This document shows, piece after piece, positions 10,782-22,564 of a stretch of 64,000 nucleotides of DNA; within the stretch, counting starts at the first letter, position 1; each line of letters starts with the position of its first letter. Origin of the DNA: Eurosta solidaginis (taxonomy: Eukaryota > Arthropoda > Insecta > Diptera > Tephritidae); NCBI RefSeq assembly GCF_040869045.1, contig NC_090321.1, forward strand, positions 141,475,689 to 141,539,688, given 5' to 3'. Both the position numbers and the translations under genes were made by a program. The notes beneath the pieces were generated by a model. The model was not told the DNA's origin, did not search any database, and saw nothing but the letters and a program-made list of their open reading frames with translations.

Positions 10782-11344
10782 GCGAGGGTTGACGCATTAC
10801 CTTATGAGTAATGCGTTCAGAGCCAGACCGGACGCAAAGCGGGAAAATTTTCAACCGTACCTACACCAGCAACTTAACGGCGATGGAACTGGAACGAACC
10901 TTAAGGCCCGCCACGGCTTTAACGGGACGTGGGCAGGTGTAGCATTAGCCTACCAGCCATTTCGGTAAGGTTTCACCCCGACCTACTAAGGTGGCAGAAT
11001 ACCGCACCTACCAGCCCAAAGTCATCAAGTCCAAAACATACTCAAAATCAAAATCCCTAACAATCCAGTTCGTCACGGTTGTGTGCCGATTTTGACCCTT
11101 AACAGGGTCCTCCCTCCCCTGAGCTCGGCACAATGATTCAGGGGTGCGGGTTTTATCGAGTTGTCCTCTCTAAATCCGCCATTATCAGTAGAAGCAGTGG
11201 CACCTCGTGCAGGACTTGATAACTAGTCACGTGTGACAATTCGTCACTATGGCCGGTATAAGACTGATACCAATCCCTGATCCAGAACCTGGAACGACAT
11301 ATGATATCCAAGCCAAGTATCTTAACATCCCGTCAATCGCTGTA

Positions 11345-12640
11345 AAACCTCAATGATAAAGATAGGGCGATAAGCCCCACGTACACGCCAGCATTCTTTT
11401 ACATGCATAAAGTGCCGTTGAGGCCTCCTCCACCCTCTCCTCCACGTTGAGCTTCCATGAGAGCTTACTGTCTAGGATGATTCCTAGATATTTTGTGCTA
11501 CTAACTCAGGCCTGGTCCAATTTGGGACCTTGTACCTCTTTGTAAACAAGATATATCCGTCTTCTCCGCTTTAGCTTTCAACCCAACATTAGATGCCCAG
11601 GTATGAATATCCCTAAGCGCCCGATCCATTAAAAAGCTAATCGTTGGAAGGCACTTTCCACTTATGACAATTGCAACGGTATCTGCGTACGCCGTAAGTT
11701 TTACGGGTGATATAACCCCTCCCTGCGGCGTGCCCCTGTCCACTGATTTCGTGGCCTCGTACAATCCCCATTGTGATGCAATCTTCCTGCAATTTAACAT
11801 GTAGCCTATCCATCTGGTTAAGGCTGGATGTACTTTAATGTAATTAAGACCAATGTCTAAGAAGATTCCTAGAGCCTATTCCTTATATTCCAGGGCTTTC
11901 TCTATGATTATTACCACCCTATGCAATGCGGTGTCTACCGACTTGCCTTTGGTGTACGCATTTTGTGTTGGGGGAGCAGATTTTCATCCACGTTGGCCTT
12001 TGTGTACACATATATCAGTCTCTCAAATGTTTTGAGCAGAAATGATATCTTTGGGATACACGTGTCCGATCTTCCCCGCCTTTGGTGGGAAAGCTACACC
12101 AGCAGTTCTCCAAGAGTGCGGTACATGATTCAGTCTTATACACCCATCGAATATTATTTTAAGCCATTCCATGACCGCTCTACTTGAAACTTGTACCATG
12201 TCCGGGAATATACCATCTGGGCCCGGCGATTTAAACTTAGAAAACGTCTTCAGCCCCCATTCGATCTTGGTATCGGTCACCAAGCCCGGCACTTCCCGCT
12301 CCGTTATCGAAGTGTGAGTGCTGTCTGCTGGCTCTTCGAAACCATCTCCCGATGGGAAATGTGTATTGAAAAGGACCTCAAGGGATTCCTCACTATTACG
12401 TGACAGTCCCCCGTTCTCTTTCTTTATTAATCCCTGGACTATGTTTCCCCTTGCTAGGACTTTTTTCAAACGTGCTGTTTCACTAGAGCACTCTATGTGT
12501 TTACAGAAACTTTTCCATGAGATTCTCTTCGCCCTGGAAATTTCACGCTTATAGATCCTCAGTAGATCCCTGTACTCGTCCCGACACGCTTCGCTTTCCG
12601 CGGTCTTTGCTGGCTTAAACATTTATTTTAATTTTCTTCT
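11345..12640 (-). pseudogene. LINE A ORF2, reverse transcriptase
   Basis: The 12622-12023 frame gives the RT entry ('KFKSPGPDGIFPDMVQ', 'VPHSWRTAGVAFPPKAGK'). The 11800-11501 frame gives 'GTPQGGVISP' and then 'LTAYADTVAIVISG': the YADD box at 11678-11689 reads YADT, and some 15-20 residues between GGVISP and the box are deleted. Downstream 'KYLGIILDSKLSWKL' (near 11490) is the thumb. The missing catalytic Asp and frameshifts mean no activity is expected. Confidence 0.8.
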
Positions 12641-12653
12641 TAGAAGGCTCAGC

Positions 12654-13676
12654 TCATTGCACTACCATGGCGGTTTTTGCTTTTCCTCTGAATCTTCTTA
12701 GAGGGCAAGCTTTGTTATACGTAGTCATAAGCGTCCTTTTTAAGCATTCATTAGACTCCTCCAGTTTCTCCTCATTGGCAACCTCTTTGGGTTGTCCCAG
12801 TTTTGTTTCTACATGTTTCTGGAATTTAGTCCAGTTCGTTGACCTAGAGTTTCTAAAGGTTCCTCCCTTCTCTACCCTTTTTAGGGGGATGCTAAAGCTG
12901 ATATACGCATGGTCAGCGAAGGATGTTCTATCAAGAACCATCCAACCATAGCTTGGTATATCACGTTTTGAGCTCAATGTAATATAAAGAACATTGCTAT
13001 TTGTTGGACCAATGTATGTAGGGACACTTCCCCAGTTGGCTATATGCAAATTGGTTTGCAGGATATAACAAAATAGAGATTCGCCTCTTTCGTTCGTATC
13101 TGCTCCTCCCCAAGCATTGTGGTGCCCATTTGCATCCGCGCCTATGACCAGCCGCTCTTTGCGCCCTTCGTCCTGTACTAGCCTCTTGCACTCCATCGGT
13201 GAAACCTCCGCAGCATGGGCCATGTAGCAGGATGCCAGGATAAATGCCTGAGTATTCTTTTGCTCATCGGCCACCACTACGAGGTCCCCAGTAATGTAGT
13301 TAGGCAGCACATATAAATGCAGCTGTTTCCTTACCATTACTACAGCTCGCACCCGTCCTTTCGTTTGCGAGTAGTAAACGCCAAATCTGCGCGCGCTAAG
13401 TCTAGAAACCTTTCCTCCCGATGAGAGCCACGGATCCTGGATCAGCACCACCTCAAACGAACTCTCCTCAAGGGTTAGGAGGAGTTTGCTCGACCCTACT
13501 TTACTGTGTTGGAGGTTTATCTGTAAGACTTGTAGCAAAATTGGGCTGTTTGTCCCCCACCAGTACCTTCGTCGTGACGTCGTCCTCCCCTTGCCCTTTT
13601 GGTTTAGAGTATTTGAGGCCCCCTTCAGCCTCTCAAAAATGCTGTGCCGGATGTTCCACTGTGCGACTCGCAGCAC
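12654..13676 (-). pseudogene. LINE A ORF2, AP-type endonuclease
   Basis: A 340-codon open stretch in which an exonuclease-endonuclease-phosphatase domain spans about residues 50-270: 'LQINLQHSKVGSSKLLL' (Asn), 'VVLIQDPWLSSGGK' (usual Glu is Asp), 'VIGADANGHHNAWGG' (DxN present) and 'SFADHAYISFSI' (usual SDH is ADH). Such enzymes nick the target DNA. Two of the conserved positions are altered. The first ~45 residues belong to a degenerate ORF1/linker region. Confidence 0.85.
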
Positions 13677-13833
13677 TATTTGGCTGTTGGTCTTCTTCTC
13701 ACACCTTCGTGGTGACGCCGGCTACCTCCACCTGTCCTTTTTCTCTTAGGGTTTTGAGGTCCTTTTCGACATCGCCCACTTCTAGCGTGTTCGGGTTTTT
13801 ATCTTCGGGACTTCTTTATTTAATTTATCTTGT

Positions 13834-14110
13834 AAATTTTAGTTTATTTTTCTTATTTTAATTTTTATTCCTTTCAATTTATTTTATTTTGTTTGAGGTT
13901 ATTCAATTTAAATTTATTTTATTTTATTTTACTCTACTCTACTTTCCTTCCTTTTCCTTTCCTTTGCTTTCCTTTCCCTTCCTTACTTTTCCTTTCCTTT
14001 CCTCTCTTTTCCTTTCCCTTCATTTCCTATCCTTTTATTCTGTTTTCTTACTTGACCATTTTTATTTTTTTACTTTTTTATTATTTATTTTTATTCATTT
14101 TATTTTCCTA
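13834..14110. repeat. T/C-rich and T/A-rich tract, right side of the LINE A insertion
   Basis: T-rich sequence passes into a degenerate TTTCC array at 13930-14040, like the array at 7080-7445. This is the other part of the tract into which LINE A inserted. Confidence 0.8.
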
Positions 14111-14149
14111 TACATACTTTACTTTTTCATTTATTTTTATTTATGACTT

Positions 14150-17138
14150 TTATGAATTAATGAGCTTAACACCGGTAAATAATAATTGTTATTCAATTAT
14201 TATTGCTGCTGATTAGGAAAACCCAAAAGAAGAAAAATTAACTGGCATATTGCGATAGTACCATTTCGTAAACCGCCACGTCATCATTGTCATCGTTTAT
14301 TTTATTTAATTTAATTTCACTTGTATGTCCTTTTCGTGAAATGTTAAATTATATGTGAAATTTTTGTGTTTACAAAAAAGCAAGACACTCCCCTCTTGCT
14401 GACAAAGTACTATCTTTCCATGCATACAACAAAGGAATTGACGCACAGCGCCTTATATTCGTAGTTACAGCGTGTGTTTTGTCTTACGCGTTAGTGTAAT
14501 TTTTAAAATGACATATAAGCGCTATGTTTAACTTTTAATAGGTTGCACTGCTCCTTGAGAAGACCTATCGGTATATATGTAATTGTTTACATCTTAGAAT
14601 TATAGTTTAGCAGTAAAAAGGGAGAGAAAATTTTAACAAGCCTTTAGTTCGTGGCAGAAACATTTAATCCTATTTTGACCGCTTTTTAAAAATTCGCAAC
14701 AAAACTGTACATTGCAGATTCGAAGAACATTACATTGGAAAAGGTAGTTGTGATCAGCCATTTGGTTCACTCCATTTGGATGAACATAACAATCGAATTA
14801 TTCCCAAGATATCAGATAGCAATGCATGTGCAGGTGCTTTGAGGTCGAAGTGTCAGCTGTTATCAACAAGATTAAATAGTTTGTCGCAATCTATATGAAG
14901 AATAGATCACGTTCGTCTTGATTTCATACGAACTTAGCCTACTTTCTCAGACAAGAAACGAATAATGTGGTTTTAGATATAAGGAAACAGCATTTAAAGG
15001 CGCTGATATTGCTGAGATGGGATGCTATACAGAATGCTGCGAGCATGCGAAGACGATTACAAACAGACCATTGACTACCTAGTAGGGCAATTGCCCTAGC
15101 AGGTTTCTATTTTTATCTAGACATGTTCTACACAAAACTAATGCAGTTAATAGTTTGTCTTAAAAAGATATAGGGGATTTGTTCCGTTCCAACCGTTGAA
15201 TACTTATAATCATATGTACTATAAATATGTGCATTCCTGTACATGATATTTTCCGTCTGGGTACGTGTACTATAATACATATTCACAAACTTTAATTCAA
15301 CAGTATGTAACGAAACAGAAAATAAACCAAACCGAAATGAGTGAACTTAAATGAAAGTCTGCCCCAACCATAGCTGAGCAGACCAAACCGAACTAATCCT
15401 CATGGGAAGTCCCTTGGGTTTGAAAGTTCCCAAGAGAAATACGAACGATGGGTTTTCTGTGTTTTTACCGTCCTCAATGCTCTACTCCGTTATGTTACTG
15501 CACAACAACATATATATTGTAGACAACCAAAACACAGCAACAAAATTAAGGCGATAGTAATGCCTCTGGCGTTGACGAGGGCAACTTCGAATACAAAGCA
15601 TAAAGTTTTATATAGCTTTGTTGCTGTTTTTGTGATATTGGATCGAATGAGTGTGCGCGTCACAAGGGAAATTGCTGCGCTCGGTGCCGTATAAGCAACT
15701 AAAGTACGTGCATGTGCGTACTTTCCCATATACATATACTAATACACCGCAACAAGCTCTGGCTGTTACTTTTACCAAAAGTCAGCACAAGAAAAAGAGA
15801 AGGGACAATTAGTATGGGTGCTTCGTTAAACACAGTGGAAGGGTATTTTGCGCCAAAAGTGCATCGGTGCCGAGACTAAAAGGAAAACAAAAATCTATAT
15901 ACATACCTACATATTAATGTATGCATATACATTAGGCTGTATGGGTCCCCATACATAAAAATTAAATTTGTCATTAGCTATGTTTTTTACGTGTAATATG
16001 TACATACATATCCCCTTAAAGTGTATATATATATGGACTGCTTAGTACAGTGTGACCAAAGAGGTTTGTGTCTCCACAATTTCTCCATAGATATAAAAGT
16101 AAAAAACACACGGCTATTACCTCTTAAGAGCCCTCTGCAGTTCTTTAGAAAACCAAAAAGTCCATATAAAATGACACTAAAGAAATGCTTAAGAACAATT
16201 TCGTTTGTCGAATTTTCTCTTACAGTACGCACCTCTAAAGAAGTTTTTATTACTATTTTCCAAAGATTTGTAGAAACAACTCTGGTTTTTTCAAAGAAAT
16301 AATTGATTGTGCATTGTCTCTTAAAAAATGTGACATTTTGGCAGGCAAACAAACAAACATAGTTTCAAAATTATTAAAATCAGTTAAAATTCATTATTTT
16401 TTGTGTATTCTGCGTGAATGATAATGCCGCGGCAACCATTCAATTTCTTGGAAAAAAAATAAATCAAACAATTTCTTTGGCGTTTACTTGAGACCGCCTC
16501 GAAGGCGCGTTCTAATTTCATTTTAGGTTCATACAAATTTTTTCCTCATTGATTCCAAAGAGTATCACCATTTTAAAGTACTGCTTATGCCATAAAAGTT
16601 TAGTTTAGCTGAAAGCTACCCTTAGAAGTGTAGAACTTGAGGTAATATCACGCTCTGATACAAATTAATAAATAAAAGAGTTATGAAGAAAATTATATGT
16701 TAGCTGTTTTCCGAACTCGCCCAGGAAATCACCTAAAATTGATCTTTCAAACTATGCTGGTACTTGCAAACTTGTTTTCTCAGCTCAGTCTAATATACAT
16801 ATATATATTTATATGTACACATTTAAATGTTGCTAATAAAATTGAGTAAAGTTGTACTGTCTTTACTATTAACATTACTAGCTTACCCAAAGGTGGAAGT
16901 CCCAGGTTAATAACTCGTCGCTGCATGCGATGCATAATCTGTTTTAGAAGATGGCCACTGAAGTGCAGCCATAATATAAAAATTTAATTACAAATTCCGA
17001 TGTCACATTAATAATTTGACTCCCAACGTAATAAGAGTCCGGTAACCCTTCTTTGGTATATATCAAAACTATCGGTACCAAGTATGTGTAAAGGTCTAAT
17101 TAAGTAATTGGATGACCAGTGATATTTGGGTAACTTAC
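14150..17138. other. Mostly unique AT-rich DNA, no confirmed gene
   Basis: Nothing recognisable over most of the stretch. A plus-strand open run of about 60 codons (roughly 14690-14879, with 'GSCDQPFGSLHLDEHNNR') and overlapping frames on both strands at 15987-16352 have no family I know. If the exon at 17139-17181 is real, this stretch is its first intron. Confidence 0.4.
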
Positions 17139-17181
17139 GTTTAAGAAAATTACGCGGCTTCGCTTGTTTACGCCGCGACAT
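17139..17181 (-). CDS. Candidate first coding exon with NuRD-recruiting N-terminus
   Basis: Minus-strand ATG at 17181 (A at -3) opens MSRRKQAKPRNFLK plus one base, and the next bases are the consensus 5' splice site GTAAGT (17138-17133). The RRKQxxP N-terminus is known from zinc-finger repressors of the SALL, BCL11 and FOG families, where it binds the RbAp subunit of NuRD, and in several of these it sits on a short first exon. Seen: motif, start context and donor. Inferred: a host gene on the minus strand whose remaining exons lie below 17133 or beyond the window; none with zinc fingers is visible here. It could be an old exon or chance, but 14 residues plus a perfect donor make chance unlikely. 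Confidence 0.6.
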
Positions 17182-17711
17182 GATGCAGTTGTCGATGGCC
17201 ACTATGTTTGTGCTTTTTTGTAAAATTGGTGCAATAACGGTCCAGGTAGTTGCAATGACTGGTAAAGGAACTCAAACATAAACACGCACTTAATTACTGT
17301 TTAAGCAAAATTGCACTTCATATAATACCTGTATGTAAATAATATATGACTTCATTAATTCGAGGTTATTTACATAAATATGTATGCATGTGTATAGAAA
17401 TTTGCACTAGCACTTTTTTAAAAAAATTACACCAACTTAACACTAACGATTTTTCATTTGAATCTTTGTTTGTTTCATATTATTGTTAAAAACGGTTTTG
17501 CCGCGTCCTTCAATGGATATTTGCATATCCTTTCAATAACGTAAACACAGTGTTAAAGCAACTGTTTGTAAAATATTTTAGTGCTTTCACGTCTGCCAGC
17601 AAAACAATGCTCTTCAAAACTTCCATGACAAGAGAAATGAGCGTGCGCCACGAGTCAACGCAATGAGAAACAAGTAAGAACGGGACTCTCTTCGGCTGTG
17701 CCGAAGACTTC
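17182..17711. other. Possible 5' flank of the candidate exon
   Basis: AT-rich DNA without frames of note. It ends at a palindrome, TCTTCGGCTGTGCCGAAGA (17692-17710), next to the mini-me-like element. A promoter for the minus-strand exon could lie here, but no core promoter motif is convincing. Confidence 0.3.
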
Positions 17712-20141
17712 ATACCTTTCATGAATGGGGCTGAACAATAATCTTATCCCGTTCGTAATCTCCGAATAATCGGATGTATAAGATAAGAAATATCTAGTGA
17801 ACAGATCTACATACCTAAACGATTTTTAAGATAAATATAAAATAAAAAATAGGTAGGTACTTTGTGTGAGGATGCAAAGTTTCAGGTTTTTTGTGGCCTG
17901 CGTGTAAAAACTATGACTACGAATCACGTATTTCAACAATATATGACGTAAACCTAACTATTTGATGAAATGTTTTGAATTTTGAAGCTTCTATCCGTAA
18001 AAAAGGGGGAAAAAAATACAGTTTATATGGGGTATATAATATATGTACCACCGATCTCTATGATTTTTTCAGACAACAATATATGCTATATACGTAAGCA
18101 TTTGGTGAAATTTGAAGCTTCTAGTTGTTAAAACGGGGCAGAAATTGCGCAAAGTTTCTTATCTGAATAATCGGTTTTATGAGATATATACTATATATAC
18201 CACCGATCTCAATGATTTTTTCAGACAACAATATATACTATACACGTAAGCATTTGGTGAAATTTGAAGCTTCTAGCTGTTAAAATGGGGAAGAAATTGC
18301 CCAAAGTTTCTTATCTGAACAATCGGTTGTATGAGATATAAACTATATACACCACCGATCTCAATGATTTTTTCAGACAACAATATATACTATACACCTA
18401 AGCATTTGGTGAAATTTTAAGCTTCTAGCTGTTAAAATGGGGAAGAAATTGAATTGAATTGTTTCTTATCTGAACAATCGGTTGTATGAGATTATATATA
18501 CCACCGGTCTCTATGATTTTTTCAGACAACAATATATGCTATATACGTAAACATTTGGTGAAATTTGAACATATCTAAACGATTTTTAAGATAAATATAA
18601 AATAAAAAATAGGTAGGTACTTTGTGCGAGGATGCAAAGCTTCATGTTTTTTGTGGTCTGCATGTAAAAACTACGACTACGAATCACGTATTTCAAAAAT
18701 ATATGAAGTAAACGTAGCTATTTGATGAAACTTGATGAATTTTGAAGCTTCTATCCGTAAAAAAGGGGCAAAAATGACAGTTTGTATGAAGTATTTAATA
18801 TATATACCACCGATCTCTATGATTTTTTCAGACAACAATATATGCTATATACGTAAGCATTTGGTGAAATTTGAAGCTTCTAGCTGTTAAAACGGGGCAG
18901 AAATTGCGCAAAGTTTCTTATCTGAAGAAACGGTTGTATGAGATATATACTATGTATACCACCGATCTCAATGATTTTTTCAGACATCAATATATGCTAT
19001 ACACGTAAGCAGTTGGTGAAATTTGAAGCTTCTAGCTGTTAAAATGGGGCCGAAATCGTAAAAAATATATATATATTCTTTATATATATACTATATATAC
19101 CATCATATATATATTATATATATCACCGATCTCTATGATTTTTTGACACAACAATACATACTATATACGTAAGCAATCGGTGAAATTTGAAGCTTATAAC
19201 TGTTAAAATGGGGTAGAAATTGCGAAAAGTTTCTTATCTGAACAATCGGTTGTATGAGATATATACTATATATACAACCGATCTCTATGATTTTTTCAGA
19301 CAACAATATATGCTATATACTTAAGCAATCAGTGAAATTTGAAGCTTATAGCTGTTAAAATGGGGTAGAAATTGCGAAAAGTTTCTTATCTGAACAATCG
19401 GTTGTATGAGATATATACTATATATACAACCGATCTCTAACAATATATGCTATATGCGTAAATATTCGGCGAAATTTGAAGCTTCTAGCTGTTAAAATGG
19501 GGCTAAAATTTGCGAAAATATATATATATATACTATATATATATACTATATATACCACCATATATATACTATATATACCACCGATCTTTATGATTTTTTC
19601 AGACAACAATATATGCTATATACGTAAGCATTCGTTGAAATTTGAAGCCTCTAGCTCTTAAAATAGGGCAGTAATTACGAAAAGTTCCTTATCTGAACAA
19701 TCGGTTGTGGGGGATATATACTATATATACAACCGATCTCATAAATTTTTTCAGGCAACAATATGTGCAATATACGAAAGTATATGGTGAAGTTTGAAGC
19801 TTCAGTCTGTTAAATTGGGTAAGATATTACAAAAATCCTCTTTTTCTGAAAAATCGGTTGTATGGAGGATATATGCTATAGTGGTCCGATCCGGTCGGTT
19901 CCGACAAATGTCTAATCGGACACCCAAATACACCCGCTCACCAAATTTTATCAAGATATCTCAAAAATTGAGGGACTAGTTTGCATACAAACAGACAGAC
20001 GGACATGGCTAAATCAACTCAGCTCTTCAACCTGATTATTTCGGTATACTTAATGGTGCGTCTATCTATTTTCCTTTAAGGACTTACAATTTTCGGTTGC
20101 GTGACGAAATTAATATACCATTTCATTTTCATGAAAGGTAT
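17712..20141. mobile_element. mini-me/DINE-1-like non-autonomous element with internal tandem array
   Basis: The ends are inverted: ATACCTTTCATGAA at 17712 against TTCATGAAAGGTAT at 20128-20141; TA at both outer ends may be a target duplication. The right part contains CAGACAGACGGACATGGCTA (19992) and a terminal hairpin (20115-20141), features of Drosophila mini-me/DINE-1 elements. The middle is a 152-bp tandem array. It encodes no protein. Confidence 0.75.
17813..19900. repeat. 152-bp tandem array with a 760-bp higher-order period
   Basis: The block CCGATCTC (or a one-base variant) occurs at 18051, 18203, 18355, 18504, 18810, 18962, 19126, 19278, 19430, 19581 and 19734, mostly 149-153 bp apart. 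A variant monomer starting 'aacgatttttaag' occurs at 17818 and 18578, giving a 760-bp (5 x 152) repeat. AT-rich (TATA)n expansions enlarge some monomers, e.g. 19060-19120 and 19515-19580. Confidence 0.9.
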
Positions 20142-21551
20142 AAAAAGGAACCTGACCTATACACGTGCAATTACCTAAGAGAGCGCAAATACATATGTAC
20201 ATATATGTATGGATGTTGATTAAAATATGCCAAACGATAAACTTAATCAAAGAGAGAAATTTGTAAGAGAAATATGCACGCAAAAATATACACTATATAA
20301 ATATAGTATATGTACATATACCATATTATCGGATAAGCACTCAAAATTTATTCATATAAAAATACTCGCAAGCGACTATTGGGTCCCAAGAGGTTTAGGA
20401 TAACATCAACCGCTATGAACTGCCAATACTAAGGTTGCAACATGAATGTTGTTGACTACTTTAGCTATCCTAATTAGAATAAAAGTCATGCTGATAGGAC
20501 GAAACTCGTCAAATATGTGAGAAAACCATCCCCGCTAAGGTGTTCGCACCAATCACATAAGCCGTCATAGCAAAGGGTGCCATTGTCAGCAACCGCCTGC
20601 ATTGTTATTTGCGTTGAGAGACTGAAGTCTGAAGAAATGAAGAATTGCCGATTGTACTAATGTGCGCTATGCAAAGTCCCGCTGTTTTTATTCGCTGTAG
20701 GACACCTCTGTGGGATTGAAGTTTGTATTATCACAAGTCATAGTGGCATGTGGTGATTTAAGGAGTCAAAATAATATTTCATATTTACATAACGGTAAAT
20801 TATAAAAATGTGTACAATAGAGCATACATGAAAAAGTTTACAATGTTTCCCCGGTTGCAAATACCTAACTCGTGAGGATTTTGAAATAAATACGATAATT
20901 TATTTTCAGCACCCTGTAAAATAGTGAAATTAATGCAAAGTAGATTTGGTCCAAGAACCATTGGTACTGTTAAATTATAGACTGAATGTGTCCATAGTAA
21001 AAAGAGCATATGTTTGATGACCAAGCGAAAACTCGCGGTTCCTAAGTTATAAAAGCTAATACCAGGAGTTTTCTAGGGTTCAGCTAGTAAGTGCCTCGAT
21101 GTTGCACTACGCGTTGCTTTTATGGTTGACGGCAACAAAATTTTCAAACCTTTCATCTCTCTGCTCTAATAAATGCATGGGATTGGCAGATAATCACTCA
21201 AAGCGACACTTTCGTACTGGAAGTTTAATGACTACCTCCAAACTGGAACTATTCGGATGCAGGGGGAGAAAGTTATTAGCCACACTTGTAGCAATATCGT
21301 TGTTGCCTGAGGTATTTGTATTTAAATTAATGGATCAAACGCGGCAACTATTTCAGAACTATTAAGGATTGATCTAGTTAAAAACGGACAGAATTAGAAC
21401 TAGTAACGTTCCTTAATGCTATTTTTCGAATATTTGCCATAGTGTCATCAAAAATTAAATTGTTCCGATTTTACAGGATGCCGAAATAAATTGGTTTCCT
21501 TTTTTACAAAACCTCATAGGGCAAGTATTCAAACGAGGGAGGAGCATTTTT
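20142..21551. other. No recognisable gene
   Basis: Frames at 20800-21024 and 21099-21365 show no known motif. 'ctgataggacgaaac' at 20491 resembles a damaged hammerhead core but cannot fold as one. Possibly unique host DNA. Confidence 0.35.
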
Positions 21552-21686
21552 AAACGGTTTTATTTAGTTGGTTGGTTGGCCGGCTGGCACGAATTTTGTA
21601 ATTGAAATTTAAGTAACTTCCCGATAAGCTACAAGCTTGAAACTTGGAATATAGTTCAGAACCCGATGACAATGCAATAATAAGAA

Positions 21687-22260
21687 AAAAATCGCCGCTA
21701 GGTGGCGCAAGGATCGAGATATTCACAAAAATCGTATTTGTGGTCCGATTTGGCTCATATTTGGAACACATAATACACACAAGAATAGAAAGGGACCTAT
21801 GAAAAAAATCGCCGCTAGGTGGCGCAAGGATTGAGATATTCACAAAAATCGTATTTGTGGTCCGATTTTGCTCATATTTGGAACACATAATAAATAAGAG
21901 AATAGAAAGGGACCTATGAAAAATAATCGCCGCTAGGTGGCGTAAGGATCGATATATTCACAAAAATCGTATTTACGGTCCGATTTGGCTCGTATTTGGA
22001 ACACGTAATACATTCAAGAATAGAAAGCGACCTATGAAAAAAAACGCCTCTAGGTGGCGCAAGGATCGGGATATTCACAAAAATCGTATTTGTGGTCCGA
22101 TTTGGCTCATATTTGGCACATATAATAGAAAGCGACTTATGAAGAAATCGCCGCTAGGTGGCGCAAGGATCGGGATATTCAAAAAATCGTATTTGTGGTC
22201 CGATTTGGCTCATATTTGGAACACATAATACATACAAGAATAGAAAGCGATCTATGAAAA
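21687..22260. repeat. 117-bp tandem repeat with CTCF-like motif, copy 2 array
   Basis: GCCGCTAGGTGGCG starts at 21694, 21811, 21929 and 22150, with a variant GCCTCTAGGTGGCGC at 22046 (steps 117, 118, 117 and 104). A last monomer at about 22255 is truncated before the motif. Frames read across the array follow the period only. Confidence 0.9.
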
Positions 22261-22564
22261 AAATCGAATATGAATAGAAAGCGACCTATGATGTCCAATT
22301 TGGATCATATTTGGAACAAATATTACATACAGTCCGGTAGAAGTGACATCAAAATATTTTGGAGTTGGAGGAGGGACAAGCATACGTGGCGCAGAGTCGA
22401 GTAAGGTCTTTGGAAGGATTATGTATTGAAGACTTAGATTGTAACAATTTGTTAGGAAAGATTCCTTGTAGTAATGAGTCAATAAATGAACTAAATAGAA
22501 TGAGAAATAATAGGCAATTAAATAAAGACTAAAAACTTGAAAATAAAATAATTTAAAAAAAATT

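Larger units (their letters stand above)
8827..11333 (-). mobile_element. LINE B: related non-LTR element nested in LINE A
   Basis: Bounded by an 11-bp target duplication with one mismatch: CAATCGATGTA (8816-8826) and CAATCGCTGTA (11334-11344). The 3' end shows the plus-strand TTAGGTTAGG-type tail at 8829. It keeps an EN start near 10640, the RT end (10350-9700) and an RNase H (9570-9211). The EN remainder and RT core are deleted around 10355, so it is a 2.5-kb internally deleted copy. Confidence 0.85.
7487..13821 (-). mobile_element. LINE A: RNase H-bearing non-LTR retrotransposon (I/LOA-like), interrupted by LINE B
   Basis: Minus-strand element with a 12-bp target duplication AATTTATCTTGT at 7475-7486 and 13822-13833. 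Order along the element: short ORF1 remnant, AP-type endonuclease (13676-12654), RT (12622 to about 11340), then after the nested LINE B (8827-11333) the RT end and RNase H (8815-7698), 3' UTR, and a tail read as TTAGGTTAGG on the plus strand at 7487. It inserted into a T/C-rich tract whose halves now lie on both sides. The frame is broken in several places. A second 3' end of the family lies at 23231-23550. Confidence 0.85.

Noticed and set aside
19418..19661. Frames rich in Ile/Tyr in the TATA-rich array
   Set aside because: Direct translations of (TATA)n and 152-bp repeat sequence.
20485..20520. Hammerhead-like 'ctgataggacgaaac' near 20491
   Set aside because: The sequence looks like a hammerhead core that lost most of stem-loop II, and neither stem I nor stem III can be drawn convincingly. 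It is too short to be more than a chance match.
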